From NCBI GenBank assembly GCA_030425715.1, contig JAUIAA010000033.1, positions 1-11,629 on the forward strand: a DNA stretch of 11,629 bases. The letters run 5' to 3'. Positions 1 through 7,885 of this stretch are shown here, one piece after another. The position numbers were made by a program, and so were the translations under genes. The notes beneath the pieces were generated by a model. That model made no database searches and was not told where the DNA came from. It saw only the letters and a program-made list of their open reading frames with translations. Origin of the DNA: Bacteroidia bacterium (GTDB lineage: Bacteria > Bacteroidota > Bacteroidia > Flavobacteriales > Flavobacteriaceae). Positions within the stretch are counted from its first letter, which is position 1, and every line of letters begins with the position of its first letter.

Positions 1-202
1 CTAGAATTTGAATATCTTCCCAAAAAATGTCACCCTTATCCAAATCTAACAACCCATAAACCGCTTTTAATAAGGTAGATTTGCCACAACCGCTTTCGCC
101 CATTATACACAAATGCTCTCCCTTTTCAAGCGAAAAGCTAACATCTTTTAAAACGGGTTTGTTATTGGCGTAGGAAAAAGAAATATTATTGACTTGTAAC
201 AT
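1..202 (-). CDS. ABC transporter ATP-binding protein, N-terminal part (runs off left edge)
   Basis: Only the first 67 residues are in the window, read from the ATG at 202 towards position 1. The protein opens with MLQVNNISFSYANN and has the P-loop GESGCGKST at about residues 35-43, followed by LLKAVYGLLDLDKGDI. This is the standard start of an ABC nucleotide-binding domain: an aromatic A-loop region (F9/Y11), Walker A, then the strand before the Q-loop. Such subunits hydrolyse ATP on the cytoplasmic face to drive a membrane permease. The signature motif, Walker B and partner permease lie outside the window, so substrate and direction of transport cannot be stated. It is separated from the redox cluster by a hairpin terminator, so it is probably its own transcription unit. 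A TATTTTTG sequence lies just upstream of the ATG but has no matching -33 element. Confidence 0.9.
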   Translation of the reverse strand, partial: MLQVNNISFSYANNKPVLKDVSFSLEKGEHLCIMGESGCGKSTLLKAVYGLLDLDKGDIFWEDIQIL

Positions 203-276
203 GCTACAAAAATATACTTTAATCCATACGAGCGTGTAAAAATAATTACAATAAATGTTACCCACTTATGAAACCA

Positions 277-307
277 AAAAAGCTTCACTATAATAGTAAA
301 GCTTTTT
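277..307 (-). terminator. Hairpin terminator after the redox gene cluster
   Basis: The arms at 277-290 and 294-307 pair over 14 positions with a single C/A mismatch and a 3-nt TAA loop. The outer part is A-rich on one side and T-rich on the other, so each strand ends in a run of T after the GC pairs. It lies 26 nt beyond the stop codon of the 333-1490 lipoprotein gene and 75 nt before the ABC ATPase start, where transcription of the minus-strand cluster would be expected to end. Seen directly; the terminator function is inferred from shape and place. Confidence 0.8.
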
Positions 308-332
308 AGTTGTGGTTTAAAATAAAACTACT

Positions 333-1490
333 TTAAAACAATTCTTTAAGTTTTTCTTGTAGTGCTTCGCCTCTTAAATTCTTAGCAAGCACTTTTCCTT
401 CTTTGTCTAATAATACCATATAAGGAATACCTGAGAAAACGTAATCTTTCATGATTTTTTTAGAATCTTGGGCTAATAATAATGTGCCTTTAAGGTTGTC
501 TTCTTCCACTGCTTTCCTCCAAGCATCTTCCTTTTTATCAATAGAAACACTTACTACTTCAAAACCTTTATCTTTATATAGTTGGTATTGCTTTTGCACA
601 TTAGGAGATTCTTTTCTACAAGGACCACACCAAGATGCCCAAAAATCAATTAAAACATACTTGCCTTTAAAAGAGCTAAGAGACACTTGCTTACCATTTA
701 TATCAGGAAAGGTAAAATCTGGAGCAACTGCACCTATTTTTGTTTTAGCAACACTTTCAATATTCTCTAACAAATCGGTTTTAGCATTTTGAACATAGGC
801 TACGTTTGGAAATTTTTTTGCTAATTGCTCATACTGCTCCACCATATAGTCTTTATGTCTTTTCCAAGATAAGGTTTGCAACGCCTTTACCACCGTTGGG
901 TAATTTTTGTACATCTCAATAATGTTTTTTATATCTCTTTCATTAGAATCGTACATTATATCCCAAGCTTTTGCAGCATCTTCTTTCCATGCTTTACTAT
1001 CCGATAAAGACGCTCTATACTGTGCTTGACCTGTAGCAATCATATATTGGTAGTTTTGATAAGCTGCCCAATGCAATGCGTTTAAAACATTGTTCTTTTC
1101 GCCACCATCAATGTGTACATGTGGCGGGTTTTTTATTTTGATTTTTGCAGTATCAATTCCTCTAAAATCGATATTTAAGTTTTCATCATCTGCATAAAAC
1201 TCAACACGTTGTTGTTTATACACATCGAGTGTATAAAACTTTGGCGCAGGAGTTTCTAACTCAAAAGTATAATTACCTTGGGCATCTAATTTTACTTCTT
1301 CAACAACTTCCATTTCGTTGTCTTCATTTCTTTTGTTAAGTGTAATTCCAAATTTATCATTTGGATCGGTAAATTTTACGTGTCCTTTAACCGTAATTTT
1401 CTTTACCTCTTGAGGTTTGCTTTCTACAGTTTTATTACAAGCAAATAAACTAAGGATTAATACAGGTATTATTACTAAAATTTTTCTCAT
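333..1490 (-). CDS. TlpA/ResA-like thioredoxin-fold lipoprotein (385 aa)
   Basis: This is a predicted envelope thiol-disulfide oxidoreductase. The chosen start is the ATG at 1490, because it gives a clean lipoprotein signal: MRK, a hydrophobic stretch, then LFAC with the lipid-bearing Cys at residue 18. The open frame extends up to 1544, but that would put 18 polar residues before the signal. Residues about 30-130 are a beta-rich DUF4369-like region and about 135-245 a helical, charged linker. Residues about 250-385 form a TlpA/ResA-type thioredoxin domain (APDFTFPDINGK) with the active site WCGPC (C288, C291) and the cis-proline loop GIPY (P356). CxxC oxidoreductases of this type reduce protein disulfides outside the cytoplasm and are recharged by DsbD or CcdA; dsbD is in the same cluster. 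The gap to trxB is 96 nt and contains two small inverted repeats, so this gene may be partly uncoupled from the rest. The client protein is unknown. Confidence 0.9.
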   Translation of the reverse strand: MRKILVIIPVLILSLFACNKTVESKPQEVKKITVKGHVKFTDPNDKFGITLNKRNEDNEMEVVEEVKLDAQGNYTFELETPAPKFYTLDVYKQQRVEFYADDENLNIDFRGIDTAKIKIKNPPHVHIDGGEKNNVLNALHWAAYQNYQYMIATGQAQYRASLSDSKAWKEDAAKAWDIMYDSNERDIKNIIEMYKNYPTVVKALQTLSWKRHKDYMVEQYEQLAKKFPNVAYVQNAKTDLLENIESVAKTKIGAVAPDFTFPDINGKQVSLSSFKGKYVLIDFWASWCGPCRKESPNVQKQYQLYKDKGFEVVSVSIDKKEDAWRKAVEEDNLKGTLLLAQDSKKIMKDYVFSGIPYMVLLDKEGKVLAKNLRGEALQEKLKELF

Positions 1491-1513
1491 TTTAATTATA
1501 AATTTAATTTGTT

Positions 1514-1567
1514 TTCCGTGTAAAAGTAGTGCTTGACGGAACAACCCTTATGAGGAGAATTCCTCAT
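1514..1567 (-). repeat. Two adjacent inverted repeats between trxB and the downstream lipoprotein gene
   Basis: The first repeat has arms TTCCGT (1514-1519) and ACGGAA (1536-1541) with a 16-nt loop. The second has arms ATGAGGA (1550-1556) and TCCTCAT (1561-1567) with a 4-nt loop. They sit in the 96-nt gap after the trxB stop. Neither is followed by a T run on the minus strand, so they are poor terminators in the direction of transcription. They could be processing or mRNA-stability structures at a break in the operon, or chance. Low certainty of function. Confidence 0.35.
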
Positions 1568-1586
1568 TTTATTATTAAATTTATAT

Positions 1587-2522
1587 TTAAGACAACGCAG
1601 ACAAATACCTTTCAGCATCAAGTGCAGCCATACAACCTGTTCCAGCTGCCGTCACTGCTTGTCGGTAATCTTTGTCTTGAACGTCTCCAGAAGCAAAGAC
1701 CCCAGGTAAGTTAGTATGTGTAGATTTACCTTTGGTTATTAAATAGCCTGTTTCATCCATTTCTAAAACACCAGTAAACAAATCCGTATTTGGTTTATGA
1801 CCAATGGCAATAAAAACACCTGTCACTGGTATAGTATTTTTCTCACCTGTTTGGTTGTTTATTATTCTTACACCTTCCACTACATCCTCTCCTAATATTT
1901 CATCTAATTCATTGTGGTAGATTACCTCTAAATTTGAAGTATTCAAAACACGATGTTGCATTGCTTTTGAGGCTCTCATTTGGTCGCTTCTTACCAACAA
2001 GGTTACTTTATTACAAAGTTTTGCTAAAAAAGTAGCTTCTTCTGCTGCAGTGTCTCCTCCACCAACAACTAGCACATCTTGGTTTTTATAAAAAAACCCG
2101 TCGCAAGTTGCGCAAGCCGAAACACCTCCCCCTTTTAATCGCTCTTCACTTTCTAACCCTAAATATTTGGCTGTAGCTCCTGTAGATATAATTACGGTCT
2201 CCGCTTCTACCACTTTGTTATGATCAATGGTTATTTTATGGATACCTCCTTTGGTATGGTTAAATTCTACATTCGTAACCAATCCAAAACGAATATCCGT
2301 ACCAAACCTTAATGCTTGGTTTTTAAAATCTTCTGTTAAGGCAGTGCCATCAATGCCTTTAGGGTATCCTGGAAAATTATCTACTTCAGTAGTGGTAGTT
2401 AATTGCCCTCCTGGTTCCATTCCTGTATACATCACCGGCTTTAAATCGGCTCTAGCGGCATAGATTGCTGCTGTATATCCTGCTGGGCCAGATCCTATAA
2501 TCAAACATTTAATTTTTTCCAT
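1587..2522 (-). CDS. trxB: Thioredoxin-disulfide reductase
   Basis: This is a cytoplasmic FAD flavoenzyme that passes electrons from NADPH to thioredoxin. Its 311 residues fit the low-molecular-weight bacterial family. Domains in order: an FAD-binding GSGPAGYTAAIYAARA near residues 10-25, GGQLTTTTEVDNFPG at about 38-52, the redox-active CATC (C137, C140), the pyridine-nucleotide fold VGGGDTAAEEA at about 153-163, and the C-terminal FAD motif FASGDVQDKDYRQAVTAAG at about 276-294. In E. coli two adjacent arginines and one in FRA contact the NADPH phosphate. Here the stretch reads VRSDQMRAS, so the second of the pair is Ser. The gene lies 38 nt after the PLP-enzyme gene and is probably co-transcribed with it. 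It is the likely source of reductant for DsbD through thioredoxin, which is not encoded in the window. Confidence 0.97.
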   Translation of the reverse strand: MEKIKCLIIGSGPAGYTAAIYAARADLKPVMYTGMEPGGQLTTTTEVDNFPGYPKGIDGTALTEDFKNQALRFGTDIRFGLVTNVEFNHTKGGIHKITIDHNKVVEAETVIISTGATAKYLGLESEERLKGGGVSACATCDGFFYKNQDVLVVGGGDTAAEEATFLAKLCNKVTLLVRSDQMRASKAMQHRVLNTSNLEVIYHNELDEILGEDVVEGVRIINNQTGEKNTIPVTGVFIAIGHKPNTDLFTGVLEMDETGYLITKGKSTHTNLPGVFASGDVQDKDYRQAVTAAGTGCMAALDAERYLSALS

Positions 2523-2560
2523 TATTTGATGCTGTCTTATTTTTTAAAAAATTGTAATTG

Positions 2561-4081
2561 TTAAATTTTAAACCAGTCTTTAACATTGTTAATGAGGGTA
2601 GCATCTCCATTGGCATGCTCAAATTCATTACTATTTTGATTGTACATATAATCTTGGCTCCATGCTTTATAATTCTCAGCCACTTCTTTTATGGCATCAC
2701 AAATATAAATAGCTTCTTTATCTGTAGTAACTGGATGTAGCGATAGGCGTACCCAACCTGGTTTATGGGTTAAATCTTTTTGGTCAATTTCTTGAATAAC
2801 CTTGTTTGAAGTCTCTCTATTTAAACCAAATAAATAATGCCCATATGTACTTGCGCATGACCATCCACCACGGACTTGTATACCAAACCTATCATTGAGC
2901 AATCTTACAATTAAATTGTAATGTATTCCCTCAATTCCAAAAGAAATGCAGCCTATCCTTTTTTGTTGGTTATCGCCTAAAATATAGAGATTTGGAATTT
3001 CTTTTAATTTTTCCAAACACAATGCCAACAACGCTTCTTCTCTTTTTTGCATAGGAACCACTCCCATTTTCTCTTTTAAGCGAATAGATAATGCTGTACG
3101 CATCACTTGTAAAAATCCAGGTGTTCCTCCATCTTCTTTTGTTTCGATATCTTCGCAATAGGCATACTCTCCCCAAGGGTTAGTCCACTTTACATTTCCC
3201 CCTCCTGGGTTATCAGGGCATTTTGCGTTGTATAGATTTTTATTAAAAACTAAAACTCCGCAGGTTCCAGGACCTCCTAAAAACTTGTGCGGAGAAAAGA
3301 AAATTGCATCTAAATGTTGTTTTTTGTTTTCTGGATGCATATCCATAGACACATAAGGTGCCGAAGCTGCAAAATCAACAAAACAATAACCGTTATGTTC
3401 ATGCATTATTTCGGCAAGTTCATGATAGGGTGTTATAATGCCCGTTACATTAGAACATGCTGTAAACGACCCTATTTTTAATGGTCTATCTTTATATTTT
3501 TCAAGTTCTTTTGATAATACCTCTGGATCCACCAATAAATTTTCACCAGCAGGTAGTATAACAACATCGGCAATGGTTTCCATCCAAGGTACTTGGTTAG
3601 AATGGTGCTCCATTTGCGTAATAAATACAACAGGTTTTTCGTTTTGCTCAAGTTGTATTTTGTCTTTTAATTCTTCTGGCCAACGTAAACCAATCAAGCG
3701 TTGAAATTTTGCTAAAGCTCCGGTCATGCCAGTACCTGTAGTTACCAAAACATCATCGGCACTCGCATTTACATGGTCTTTTATAATTTGACGGGCATGC
3801 CTATACGCATAGGTAGATGATTTTCCTGTTAAACTCGAAAACGAATGTGTATTAGCCACCATTGGACCAATTTTTTCACACATTATTTCCTCTATGGGGC
3901 GGTACAATCTCCCACTAGCTATCCAGTCGGCGTAGCGCATTTTTTTTTCACCTTCTAGAGTTTGAATGTTTAAGTCATTGCCTATAATGCCGTTTTTAAA
4001 CTGTTGAAAATAAGCTTCTAGCACACTTACATCACTTTTAATTTCACCAGATCCTTTCTCTATAATTTCTAGGTTTCTCAT
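2561..4081 (-). CDS. Class-V aminotransferase-fold PLP enzyme, SufS/selenocysteine-lyase-like
   Basis: A 506-residue fold-type I PLP enzyme related to cysteine desulfurases and selenocysteine lyases. Visible motifs are: VTTGTGMTGAL (about 113-123), which binds the phosphate; EHHSNQVPW (about 158-166), which matches the SufS histidine block; VDFAAS with D236; the PLP lysine K266 in SPHKFLGGPG; and RGGWSCASTYGH (about 404-415), with C409 where desulfurases carry their catalytic Cys (RxGxHC in SufS). It is about 100 residues longer than SufS. Part of the extra length lies around PGGGN (292-296) and EDGGTPGF (316-323). I recall related bacterial proteins annotated only as class-V aminotransferases with a GGCSCAG-like loop, so the true substrate is uncertain. 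No sufBCD genes are nearby. The gene sits between a TlpA-like lipoprotein gene (21 nt) and trxB (38 nt), which points to sulfur or selenium chemistry linked to thiol redox (inference). Confidence 0.85.
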   Translation of the reverse strand: MRNLEIIEKGSGEIKSDVSVLEAYFQQFKNGIIGNDLNIQTLEGEKKMRYADWIASGRLYRPIEEIMCEKIGPMVANTHSFSSLTGKSSTYAYRHARQIIKDHVNASADDVLVTTGTGMTGALAKFQRLIGLRWPEELKDKIQLEQNEKPVVFITQMEHHSNQVPWMETIADVVILPAGENLLVDPEVLSKELEKYKDRPLKIGSFTACSNVTGIITPYHELAEIMHEHNGYCFVDFAASAPYVSMDMHPENKKQHLDAIFFSPHKFLGGPGTCGVLVFNKNLYNAKCPDNPGGGNVKWTNPWGEYAYCEDIETKEDGGTPGFLQVMRTALSIRLKEKMGVVPMQKREEALLALCLEKLKEIPNLYILGDNQQKRIGCISFGIEGIHYNLIVRLLNDRFGIQVRGGWSCASTYGHYLFGLNRETSNKVIQEIDQKDLTHKPGWVRLSLHPVTTDKEAIYICDAIKEVAENYKAWSQDYMYNQNSNEFEHANGDATLINNVKDWFKI

Positions 4082-4102
4082 TATTAATAAAAAGCAGTTT
4101 AA

Positions 4103-5482
4103 CTAAAGATTTAATGCATCAAATATTTTTATTAATTTTTTATCAGATGGTCTAGGAGCATTTGAATTTACGATATTTCCATTAGGATCAATTAATATAA
4201 ATCGAGGAATTCCCATAATCAAATAGTCTTGTACAAAATCAGATTGAAAAGCATTGTCTGCCATTAATTGCACTCCTTTCAATTCTTTTTCTTCAATCAT
4301 TTTCGTCCATTTATCACGATCAGCAACTTTATCAACAGAAATACTTACAAATTCAATGTTTTTACCGTGGTATTTTTCTTCTACTTTTTTTAAGGAAGGT
4401 ATTTCGGCTTTACACGGACCACACCAAGTAGCCCACACATCTACATAAACATATTTGCCCTTAAAATCTTCTAAAGAAGTAGTTCCTCCAGCAAAGTTTT
4501 CATAGCCTTCAAATTTTGGAGAAGGTTCTCCTTTTGCTACTGTTTTTAATTTATTATAGCTTTTGGTAATTTCTTTTTTATGCTCCTCATTGGTTGAGTG
4601 TTTTTGAAAAATATTATAAAAAGTTTCCAAATCATCTGTATAGGTAATGCCATATCTTGCACTTTCAAATAATAGATTATTTTTTATGGTATTATTTGAA
4701 ATGGTTCCCAATGTTTTTAAATATGCAATGTCATGAGCTATAGAATCTGTTTTTTCTATTTCTTTTGCCTGCTCATCAAAATAAGAACGCACCAATCCTT
4801 TATAAGAACCAGAGAATAAAAAATCTTCTTCATTATCATAACCCATATTATCCAGCTCGTTTAAAAATCCTTCCGAAGGTTTAAAATCTGGTTTTTTAGT
4901 AACATAAGAGTGATAAGAACCATATGTGCTCAACCTATTTAAATAATCATAATTTAGGTTTCGTTTTTCTTTGGTTCTATAATCTTCTGGAATTCCTGCT
5001 GCAGAAGATAGGATTTTATCCATCGTATTTTTAATTTCTAGAGCCTTCGTTTTATAGGCTACTTCTTCTAATTCATAAAATGAAAATCCTTCTCCCAAAA
5101 GCTCTTTTTCCTTTTTTCGCTTAGTCAATAAGTAATTGCTAATTTCAGATCCTTGTCCTGAAAAAGTCAAACTATTGTCAAAATCATCTACATCAAAATG
5201 GATGGCTACATTATCTCCTGCACTTAAATATACTGGAGTAAATTTCTTTCCTGCCATTAATCGATAGGTACCAGGTTCTACTTTAAGCGTATCAATAAAA
5301 CTTCCATCTGATTCAATTTTAATTGTTTCTTTAAAAGAGCCATTGGCATTTGATAAAGTAAGTTTATCTGTTTTTGTATTGGTGATTTTTCCAGATAATA
5401 CAGCATAGTCTATTGGAGTTTCTTTTTTACAAGATAGTATAGCCAATGCGGCAAATCCTAGGGTATAAATTATTTTTTTCAT
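4103..5482 (-). CDS. TlpA-like thioredoxin-fold lipoprotein with DUF4369-like N-terminus (459 aa)
   Basis: This is a predicted lipid-anchored thiol-disulfide oxidoreductase of the cell envelope. The signal MKKIIYTLGFAALAILSC places the lipidated Cys at residue 18. It is followed by KKET, loosely like the Lys-acidic surface-export signal reported for Bacteroidota lipoproteins. Residues about 25-115 are beta-rich and end in FSGQGSEISNYL, typical of DUF4369. About 116-315 is a helical, charged middle. The thioredoxin domain starts near 318 (GEPSPKFEGYENFAGG) with WCGPC (C354, C357), SISVDK and the cis-proline loop GIPRF (P426). The start is only 2 nt after the dsbD stop, so the two are almost certainly translated from one message, and DsbD is the obvious electron donor. 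It shares layout with the 333-1490 protein, but outside the thioredoxin domain the two look divergent, suggesting different clients. Confidence 0.92.
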   Translation of the reverse strand: MKKIIYTLGFAALAILSCKKETPIDYAVLSGKITNTKTDKLTLSNANGSFKETIKIESDGSFIDTLKVEPGTYRLMAGKKFTPVYLSAGDNVAIHFDVDDFDNSLTFSGQGSEISNYLLTKRKKEKELLGEGFSFYELEEVAYKTKALEIKNTMDKILSSAAGIPEDYRTKEKRNLNYDYLNRLSTYGSYHSYVTKKPDFKPSEGFLNELDNMGYDNEEDFLFSGSYKGLVRSYFDEQAKEIEKTDSIAHDIAYLKTLGTISNNTIKNNLLFESARYGITYTDDLETFYNIFQKHSTNEEHKKEITKSYNKLKTVAKGEPSPKFEGYENFAGGTTSLEDFKGKYVYVDVWATWCGPCKAEIPSLKKVEEKYHGKNIEFVSISVDKVADRDKWTKMIEEKELKGVQLMADNAFQSDFVQDYLIMGIPRFILIDPNGNIVNSNAPRPSDKKLIKIFDALNL

Positions 5483-5484
5483 CT

Positions 5485-7467
5485 CTATTTTTTAAAATTA
5501 CTTATTCCGCTAACAAGCCAGTTATAATATTCATCTACGTCTGGTGTGTAAGCAGTAGGTTCTATTAGTTTATTTTCATTTGTATCTATAAGCACATAAA
5601 AAGGCTGTGCATTGGCACCGTACTTTAATTGTTGCATTTCACTCCATTTTTGTCCTATATATTTTATTTTCTTCCCTGGACGGAGTTTTGAATCCATTTG
5701 CTCTCCATTGGGTAATGGTCTCTTATCATCTACATATAGTGATATTAATACCACATCGTTCTTAAGCACTTTCAATACCTTTTCCTTTACCCACACATTT
5801 TGCTCCATTTTTCTACAATTTACGCAAGCATGACCTGTAAAGTCAATCATAATAGGCTTATTCACTTTTTTTGCATAGGCCAAACCTTTATCATAATCAT
5901 CAAAAGCCAATATATTATGTGGAGCCATTAAATGGGCTCCTTCTGGAATTTCATTGGACGTATGATTAGAAAAACCTCCACCTTGCTTTACGGATCCAAC
6001 TCCATATGGTGATTCACTGTAGTGTTGTGCCGGTGGAAATGCACTAATTAAATTCAATGGTGCTCCCCATAAACCGGGAATCATATAAATGGTAAACGAC
6101 AAAGTAATCAAGCCTAAACTTAATCTACCTACGGAGATATGTGTAATAGGAGAATCGTGTGGCAATTGAATTTTTCCAAAAAGGTAAAGCGTTAAGGCTC
6201 CAAAAATGGCAATCCAAATTGCTAAAAATACTTCACGCTCCAACCAGTGCAATTGTAATACCAAATCTGCATTGGATAAGAATTTAAATGCAAGTGCCAA
6301 TTCTAAAAATCCTAATACTACTTTTACTGTATTTAACCAACCTCCGGATTTAGGCAAAGAGTTTAACCATCCTGGAAAGGCTGCAAATAGTGCAAAGGGT
6401 AAGGCAATAGCAGAGGAAAAACCTAGCATACCAATAATAGGTGCTATACCCCCTTTAGAGGCTGCTTCTACTAATAATGTACCAACAATAGGGCCTGTAC
6501 AAGAGAAAGACACAATTGCAAGTGCCAATGCCATAAAAAATATACCAATCCATCCTCCTCTATTTGCTTGTGCATCTACTTTATTAGCCCAAGAATTAGG
6601 TAGCATTATTTCAAAAGCTCCTAAAAAGGACACCGCAAAAACCACCAACAATAAAAAGAAAATGATGTTGAACCATACATTAGTAGCAAGAGCATTTAAA
6701 GCATCGGCGCCAAAAATTGCGGTTACTGTTGTACCAAGCAATACATAAATAATAATGATTGCTAATCCATAAATAATGGCATTTTTAATACCTGCAGCTC
6801 TACTTTTACTTTGTTTGGTAAAAAAACTTACCGTCATGGGTATCATTGGAAAAACACATGGGGTTAACAGGGCTGCAAAACCAGAGATAAAAGCTATAAT
6901 AAATATACCCAATAAGCCTTTTTTACTTTTGGGTTTAGAAGTTGAAACCTTCGTTTTTTCTTTAGACAACTGCTCTTTTTTATTTTCTTTAGAAAGGGCT
7001 GTACTTGTATCTTGATTAGAGAGGTTAAAAGTCAAATCTACTTCGGTTGGTGGTAAGCAGTTGGCATCATCACATACCATAAATTCAACCACAGCATCAA
7101 TAGTTGCGGTTTTGTTTAACATTTTTACACGCTGCTTAAAAACTGCATTGTTTTCAAAGTATTTAATTTTCATACCAAATACTTTATCGTCTACTTCATG
7201 CCCTTCTTCCTCTGTTGTATTTCCAACAAGTTCGTAATCTTCATTTCCGTTATCAAACATAAATGTTGTTGGAATGGGACCATCTTCTGGTACGTTTTGA
7301 GAATACAAATGCCAATTGCTTTCTATAGTTGCTGTAGCCACCAAGTTATACTCAGAATCTGATATTTTTTCTACGGAAGTATTCCACTTTATTGGATTGT
7401 GTATTTGTGCCTCTAAGCCTTTTAAGGATACAAAAACCAAAAAAAGATAAATTAGTGTTTTTTTCAT
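5485..7467 (-). CDS. dsbD: Thiol:disulfide interchange protein DsbD, three-domain form
   Basis: An inner-membrane protein that moves electrons from cytoplasmic thioredoxin to periplasmic thiol oxidoreductases. All three Cys pairs can be seen. A signal peptide ends near residue 20 (LEA-Q). The N-terminal DsbD-alpha immunoglobulin-like domain spans about 22-150 with C132/C137 in VCDDANCLPP. A Lys/Ser-rich linker follows at about 155-183. The CcdA-like membrane domain has about eight segments (184-465) with C204 in LTPCVFPMIP and C323 in SFSCTGP. The C-terminal thioredoxin-like domain (about 515-660) has CVNC (C548, C551). Total length, 660 residues, is above the E. coli protein (about 565), partly through the linkers. 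It is the first gene of the minus-strand cluster and is followed at once by a TlpA-like lipoprotein, its probable acceptor. No convincing promoter was found in the 150 nt upstream. Confidence 0.96.
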   Translation of the reverse strand: MKKTLIYLFLVFVSLKGLEAQIHNPIKWNTSVEKISDSEYNLVATATIESNWHLYSQNVPEDGPIPTTFMFDNGNEDYELVGNTTEEEGHEVDDKVFGMKIKYFENNAVFKQRVKMLNKTATIDAVVEFMVCDDANCLPPTEVDLTFNLSNQDTSTALSKENKKEQLSKEKTKVSTSKPKSKKGLLGIFIIAFISGFAALLTPCVFPMIPMTVSFFTKQSKSRAAGIKNAIIYGLAIIIIYVLLGTTVTAIFGADALNALATNVWFNIIFFLLLVVFAVSFLGAFEIMLPNSWANKVDAQANRGGWIGIFFMALALAIVSFSCTGPIVGTLLVEAASKGGIAPIIGMLGFSSAIALPFALFAAFPGWLNSLPKSGGWLNTVKVVLGFLELALAFKFLSNADLVLQLHWLEREVFLAIWIAIFGALTLYLFGKIQLPHDSPITHISVGRLSLGLITLSFTIYMIPGLWGAPLNLISAFPPAQHYSESPYGVGSVKQGGGFSNHTSNEIPEGAHLMAPHNILAFDDYDKGLAYAKKVNKPIMIDFTGHACVNCRKMEQNVWVKEKVLKVLKNDVVLISLYVDDKRPLPNGEQMDSKLRPGKKIKYIGQKWSEMQQLKYGANAQPFYVLIDTNENKLIEPTAYTPDVDEYYNWLVSGISNFKK

Positions 7468-7616
7468 GCTCTAAATTGAATTATTAAATTGTTTTCTCCC
7501 ATTATATCTGATTACTTGGAAAGATTACTTCTATGACGTTTATTGGTATAAAAACACTGTGAAAGAAATGTTAATTTTTTTAAAGCTTACCAAATAAATT
7601 TGTCTTCTCTAATTTT

Positions 7617-7787
7617 TTATAAATCAAAATTCAAGTCTACCTCTGTGGGTGGCAAACAATTTGCGTCATCACAAACCATAAACTCTACGCTTGCTTCAAC
7701 TTTAAATTTTTTAGCGGTTTTTGTTTTAATTCGTTGTTTAAAAACTGCGCTGTTTTCAAAATACTTGATTTGCATATCAAATACCTT
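7617..7787 (-). pseudogene. Relic of a second DsbD N-terminal (alpha) domain protein
   Basis: Read on the minus strand from 7787, this encodes KVFDMQIKYFENSAVF and continues to VCDDANCLPPTEVDL, ending in NFDL and a TAA stop (56 codons). It aligns with residues 95-149 of the neighbouring DsbD with one extra codon and about 70% identity by eye, keeping both domain cysteines. In-frame TAG and TAA lie immediately upstream, and no N-terminal part or signal peptide is found in any frame, so it is not an intact gene. An ATG at 7775 would give a 52-residue product, but this would be half a domain. In a 19-residue identical block, about 12 codons differ only at synonymous sites. The copy was therefore under protein-level selection for a long time before it broke. 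The stop falls where the alpha domain ends, so the parent was probably a stand-alone secreted DsbD-alpha protein. Confidence 0.85.
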
Positions 7788-7885
7788 TTACTATGCAAAA
7801 ATAACAAGTTTCCTTCTTTACAGTGGTAGAAACAAGATTATTTTTAAACCAATTAATTTTAAGTAAAGCTTAGCTAATTATACTG

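Noticed and set aside
207..214. TATTTTTG as a promoter -7 box for the ABC ATPase gene.
   Set aside because: No TTG or TTTG at the needed distance upstream, and it would imply transcription starting at about the ATG itself.
1522..1529. TACTTTTA on the minus strand as a promoter for the 333-1490 gene.
   Set aside because: The nearest TTG is only 13 nt upstream, too close for the Bacteroidota spacing, and the -7 box is one base off.
1491..1544. Longer N-terminus (18 extra residues) for the 333-1490 lipoprotein.
   Set aside because: The extra residues are polar and would bury the lipoprotein signal, which starts cleanly at the ATG at 1490.
6206..6748. A 180-codon plus-strand open frame inside dsbD.
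   Set aside because: It is antisense to the membrane domain of DsbD, has biased low-complexity composition and no recognisable motif.
7600..7866. An 88-codon plus-strand open frame over the relic.
   Set aside because: The opposite strand carries a clear DsbD-alpha match in the same place, so this frame is a shadow.
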